This document shows positions 60,646 through 64,000 of a stretch of DNA of 64,000 nt, in pieces. Source of the DNA: Dyadobacter jiangsuensis. GTDB lineage: Bacteria > Bacteroidota > Bacteroidia > Cytophagales > Spirosomataceae. The stretch covers positions 248,001 through 312,000 of the forward strand of contig NZ_PYAS01000004.1 in NCBI RefSeq assembly GCF_003014695.1. The letters run 5' to 3'. The position numbers and the translations under genes are program-made. Below the pieces are notes generated by a model. The model was given only the letters and a program-made list of their open reading frames with translations. It was not told the DNA's origin and searched no databases. Numbering within the stretch: position 1 is the stretch's first letter; every line of letters begins with the position of its first letter.

Positions 60646-63600
60646 ATGATGATTTCTGAACGGGAAAAGTACCGTAGCCTAACGCGGTATTTTTACTCCC
60701 TTCTGTTGACCTTGCTGGTCATGACCGGTGCGTACGCTCAGGACGTAACGGTGAAGGGAAAAGTGAATGATGAGCAAGGGCAGGGGTTGCCCGGCGTGAG
60801 CATCCTGGTGAAAGGGACCTCCACAGGTACGGTGACGGACATTGAAGGTAATTATACTGTGAATGCTCCGGGTACGGCAACGCTCGTGTTTTCCTTCATC
60901 GGGTACATTACGCAGGAGATTCCACTGGGCAACAAAACGAGCCTGGATGTGAAAATGGCAGCCGATACCAAAGCGCTTGACGAAGTCGTGGTCGTGGGTT
61001 ATGGTACCGCCAAGAAAGCTACCCTGACCGGTTCGGTAACGGCCGTGAAAGGTGCCGAGCTTCAAAAAGCGCCTTCTACCAACCTTTCAAACACATTGGG
61101 AGGACGCCTACCAGGCGTTTCCGCGGTGCAATCGAGCGGTGAGCCAGGTTACGACGGCTCAGCGATCCGTATCCGTGGTACCAACTCGCTGGGTAACAGC
61201 AATGCGCTGATCGTTGTGGACGGTGTTCCTAACCGTTCCGGTGGTCTGGATCGTCTGAACCCTGCTGACATCGAAAGTATTTCGGTACTGAAAGATGCTG
61301 CTGCGGCGATCTATGGTTCACGCGCGGGTAACGGGGTAATCCTGATTACCACCAAACGCGGGAAAAGTGGTAAGCCACAGCTTTCATACGATCTGAACCT
61401 GGGTATTGCACAGCCAACCCGCACACCGCAAATGTCGAATGCAGCGGAATATGCTACTATCCGTAACGAGTTGCAGATCTACGACAACCTGCCGGTAGGA
61501 CAGTGGCAGGGTGCGTTGCAAGGGTTCAACACGAACGGTTCTTATACCCGTACCGATAACGGCAACGTACTGAGCGCGGTGTATACTCCGACCGACCTTC
61601 AAAAGTTCCGCGACGGTTCCGACCCGCTGACCCACCCGAATACCGACTGGTATGGCTCGGTGATCCGGAATTGGTCACCTCAGCAACGCCACAACCTGCA
61701 ATTGACAGGTGGTAGCGAGAATATCAAATACCTTGCTTCATTGGGTTATATCAACCAGGATGGTAACTACGTGAATTCTGCGACGGGCTACAAGCAATAC
61801 GACATGCGTGTGAACCTCGATACGAAGATCAATAAATATGTGACTGCCAAGCTAGGTGTGGTAATGCGCGAAGAGTTCCGTCGTTTCCCCAACGGTGGTG
61901 GCGCGGGCGATATTTTCCGTATGCTCATGCGTGGTAAGCCAACCGAAATCGCGATCTGGCCGGATGGACGTCCTGGTCCGGATATCGAAAATGGCCAGAA
62001 CCCTGCCGTAATTACTACCAATACAACAGGTTACAACAACGACAAGCGCGATTACATCCAGACGAACGGCCAATTGGACATCGACGTTCCTGGCGTACCG
62101 GGCTTGAAAGTGACTGCAATGGCGGCAGTGGATAAGCAAATGCGTCGTCAGAAGTCGTTCCAGAAGCCGTGGACGCTTTATTACTGGGATAAAAAGACTT
62201 ACGAAGCCGATGGCACGACGCCTCTGTTGACCGGTACTGTACGTTCGACGTTCAACGATCCGCGTTTGACTGAAACTTCTTCGCAAGAGCTATCTATCCA
62301 GCTGACAGGCCAGGCTTCTTACGAGAAGACATTCGGCTCGCATAACTTCAATGCGATGGTGGGTGTGCAGCGCGAGACGGTGGATGCCGATGGTTTCTTC
62401 GCTTACCGTCGTTACTTCATCTCTCCGGTTGTAGACCAGCTTTTCGCGGGTGGTACGCCTGAGCAGAACATCGGAAACTCGGGTACCAACAATGGTGATT
62501 TGTACAAACGGGCACGTTTGAGCTATTTCGGTCGTGTGGGTTACAACTTTAAAGAAAAATACCTGGCCGAATTCCTGTGGCGTGCGGATGGTTCTTATGT
62601 GTTCCCGAAACAAGGCCGTTTTGGTTTCTTCCCTGGCGTATCGGCAGGTTGGCGTATTTCCGAAGAGGGATTCTGGAAAAACAATATCCACTTCGTGAAC
62701 AACGTGAAACTGCGTGCATCGTGGGGACAAATGGGTGCTGAGCCGTATTTGCTCGGAACAGAGACACTGGCCGAATACCAATACCTCAATACAATGGGCT
62801 TTGGTACTTATATCGTGAACGATCAGGTAGTGAAAACCCTGCTTGAATCGCGCGTGGCGAACAACAACTTCACCTGGGAGGTTGCCAACAACTCCAACTT
62901 CGGTATCGAAGGTACTTTGTGGAAAGACCGTATCGCATTTGAAATCGACTACTTTATCAATAACCGCTCGAAAATCCTGATCCCGATGACGGGTTCAACG
63001 CCTTCGTCGGCAGGTATCGATGGCAAGCTTCCTCCTGTAAACCTTGGTAAGCTGCAAAACAAGGGTTTTGAATTTAAGGTGAGCTACGACGGCTCGGTCG
63101 ACAATTTTACCTACTCGATAGGTGTGAATGGTGGCTATGCCAAAAACACAATCAAATACTGGAACGAAACACCGGGTATACCTTCCTACCAAACTACTAC
63201 CGGCCGTCCTTACCAGGCATTCCTCGCATACCAGTATGACGGCGTTTTCCGCGACCAGGCCGAAATCGATGCCAATACGATCAATTACTCGGGTATCACA
63301 GGTACACTCCGTCCGGGTGATATGAAGTTCAAGGATGTAAACAATGATGGTAAAATCACTAAGGATGATATGGTTCGTTCGGAAAAAACCAACCGTCCGC
63401 GCTTCACCGGAGGTGTGAACATCAACCTTGGCTACAAAGCATTCGATTTGTCTATCCTGTTCCAGGGTGCTGCGGGTGGATTGCAATATGTGGGTCAGAC
63501 AGAATCGGGTGACATTGGTAACTATTTGAAATACGCCTACGACCACCGCTGGACGATCGATAATCCAAGCTCGACGGATCCGCGCCTCGCTAACCGCAAT

Positions 63601-63885
63601 AACACTTACTATACTAACCTTACGAACGCGGATTCTCCAGGTGCAAACACTTATTATCTCAAAAGCAATAACTACCTACGTCTGAAAAACATCGAGCTGG
63701 GCTATAACCTGCCTTCGGAAATCGGTTCGAAAATCGGTGTGGGTAACCTGCGTGTGTATGTGAACGGATTGAACCTGTTCACGTTCGACAAAATCAAGAT
63801 CTGGGACCCGGAAGCGACTTCTACCAACGGACAATACTATCCGCAGTCGCGAGTTCTTAATGCAGGTGTACGTGTAACTTTCTAA
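60646..63885 (+). CDS. SusC/RagA-type TonB-dependent outer-membrane transporter
   Basis: The 1079-residue protein has a signal peptide (about 1-32, cleavage after YAQ), a carboxypeptidase-regulatory-like domain (VKGKVNDEQGQGLPGVSILVKG, to about 105), a TonB box region (ALDEVVVVGYGT), a plug (RLPGVSAVQSSGEPGYDGSAIRIRG) and a 22-strand barrel ending in VTF. It imports glycans or other large nutrients with the SusD-type lipoprotein encoded just downstream. The N-terminus starts with two Met codons. Confidence 0.95.
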   Translation: MMISEREKYRSLTRYFYSLLLTLLVMTGAYAQDVTVKGKVNDEQGQGLPGVSILVKGTSTGTVTDIEGNYTVNAPGTATLVFSFIGYITQEIPLGNKTSLDVKMAADTKALDEVVVVGYGTAKKATLTGSVTAVKGAELQKAPSTNLSNTLGGRLPGVSAVQSSGEPGYDGSAIRIRGTNSLGNSNALIVVDGVPNRSGGLDRLNPADIESISVLKDAAAAIYGSRAGNGVILITTKRGKSGKPQLSYDLNLGIAQPTRTPQMSNAAEYATIRNELQIYDNLPVGQWQGALQGFNTNGSYTRTDNGNVLSAVYTPTDLQKFRDGSDPLTHPNTDWYGSVIRNWSPQQRHNLQLTGGSENIKYLASLGYINQDGNYVNSATGYKQYDMRVNLDTKINKYVTAKLGVVMREEFRRFPNGGGAGDIFRMLMRGKPTEIAIWPDGRPGPDIENGQNPAVITTNTTGYNNDKRDYIQTNGQLDIDVPGVPGLKVTAMAAVDKQMRRQKSFQKPWTLYYWDKKTYEADGTTPLLTGTVRSTFNDPRLTETSSQELSIQLTGQASYEKTFGSHNFNAMVGVQRETVDADGFFAYRRYFISPVVDQLFAGGTPEQNIGNSGTNNGDLYKRARLSYFGRVGYNFKEKYLAEFLWRADGSYVFPKQGRFGFFPGVSAGWRISEEGFWKNNIHFVNNVKLRASWGQMGAEPYLLGTETLAEYQYLNTMGFGTYIVNDQVVKTLLESRVANNNFTWEVANNSNFGIEGTLWKDRIAFEIDYFINNRSKILIPMTGSTPSSAGIDGKLPPVNLGKLQNKGFEFKVSYDGSVDNFTYSIGVNGGYAKNTIKYWNETPGIPSYQTTTGRPYQAFLAYQYDGVFRDQAEIDANTINYSGITGTLRPGDMKFKDVNNDGKITKDDMVRSEKTNRPRFTGGVNINLGYKAFDLSILFQGAAGGLQYVGQTESGDIGNYLKYAYDHRWTIDNPSSTDPRLANRNNTYYTNLTNADSPGANTYYLKSNNYLRLKNIELGYNLPSEIGSKIGVGNLRVYVNGLNLFTFDKIKIWDPEATSTNGQYYPQSRVLNAGVRVTF

Positions 63886-63895
63886 GATTAAAAAA

Positions 63896-64000
63896 ATGAA
63901 ACTGAGTTATAAAAATTGGATTTTTCTGGCGGCACTGGCCACATCCGGACTGGTGTCGTGCGACACTGACTTTCTGGATGTAACGCCGCCCACCGAGATC
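63896..64000 (+). CDS. SusD/RagB-type lipoprotein (5' end only)
   Basis: The first 35 codons are present, running off the right edge. A lipoprotein signal ends in LVSC (Cys22), followed by DTDFLDVTPPTEI, which matches the N-terminus of SusD proteins. The start codon lies 10 bases after the susC stop. It is the surface substrate-binding partner of SusC. Confidence 0.9.
   Translation, partial: MKLSYKNWIFLAALATSGLVSCDTDFLDVTPPTEI

Noticed and set aside
1..64000. tRNA, rRNA, IS element, integrase, phage structural genes
   Set aside because: I looked for cloverleaf signatures, ribosomal segments and transposase motifs and found none that I could support; a tRNAscan or ISfinder run would decide.

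Overview
The window looks like chromosomal DNA of a Bacteroidota bacterium of the Cytophagales type (Dyadobacter/Spirosoma-like; the genus is inference). The signs are a SusC/SusD pair at the right end, a secreted fibronectin-III protein with a type IX secretion C-terminal signal, many Tat- or Sec-exported sugar enzymes, moderate GC, few Shine-Dalgarno sequences, and repeated matches to the Bacteroidota promoter TTTG-N17-20-TAnnTTTG. I saw no rRNA, tRNA, CRISPR array, transposase or prophage gene.

Layout. 0-5 kb: partial SGNH hydrolase, alpha/beta hydrolase, VOC protein, AbiEii-type toxin with a small partner, exported amidohydrolase, small basic protein. 5-12 kb: 1292-residue hybrid histidine kinase, SDR oxidoreductase, type II NADH dehydrogenase, CorA transporter. 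12-18 kb: FnIII/T9SS protein and GH18 chitinase in tandem, then a SWIM-SNF2 helicase. 18-26 kb: DUF481 outer-membrane protein, Tat-exported Gfo/Idh/MocA oxidoreductase and amidohydrolase, SDR plus aldo/keto reductase, small HTH protein, topoisomerase III. 26-31 kb: small secreted protein with its own promoter and terminator, Fic protein, and a 1228-residue surface protein joining metallophosphoesterase-like, kinase-like and Omp85 barrel parts. 31-35 kb: two-component system, Usp-like protein, bestrophin. 36-40 kb: 1284-residue DUF6807/PVC/HEAT/cytochrome c fusion. 40-50 kb: four different toxin-antitoxin modules (HicAB, two PIN pairs, PemK/MazF type) interleaved with a thioredoxin-like protein, sugar isomerases, a BlaI/M56 pair with a 20-heptad rod, and a GH5 enzyme. 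50-60 kb: VOC protein, isomerase, phosphotransferase, GNAT, PAS kinase, DUF1080 lipoprotein, DinB, Gfo/Idh/MocA, esterase, SDR. 60-64 kb: SusC and the start of SusD.

The metabolic theme is extracytoplasmic carbohydrate breakdown. SusC/D would import, T9SS/GH18/GH5 cleave, and Tat-exported Gfo/Idh/MocA enzymes with DUF1080, isomerase-like proteins and a c-type cytochrome protein could form an oxidative (3-keto) route for glycosides. That link is inference from family membership.

The most unusual items are the three-module surface protein (27685-31368), the M56 protease with a 20-heptad rod and its palindrome-rich divergent control region (45778-48305), a dispersed palindromic repeat (35150-35273, degraded copy 40237-40294), the four-domain cytochrome fusion, and the packed convergent gene ends, two of which share overlapping stop codons.
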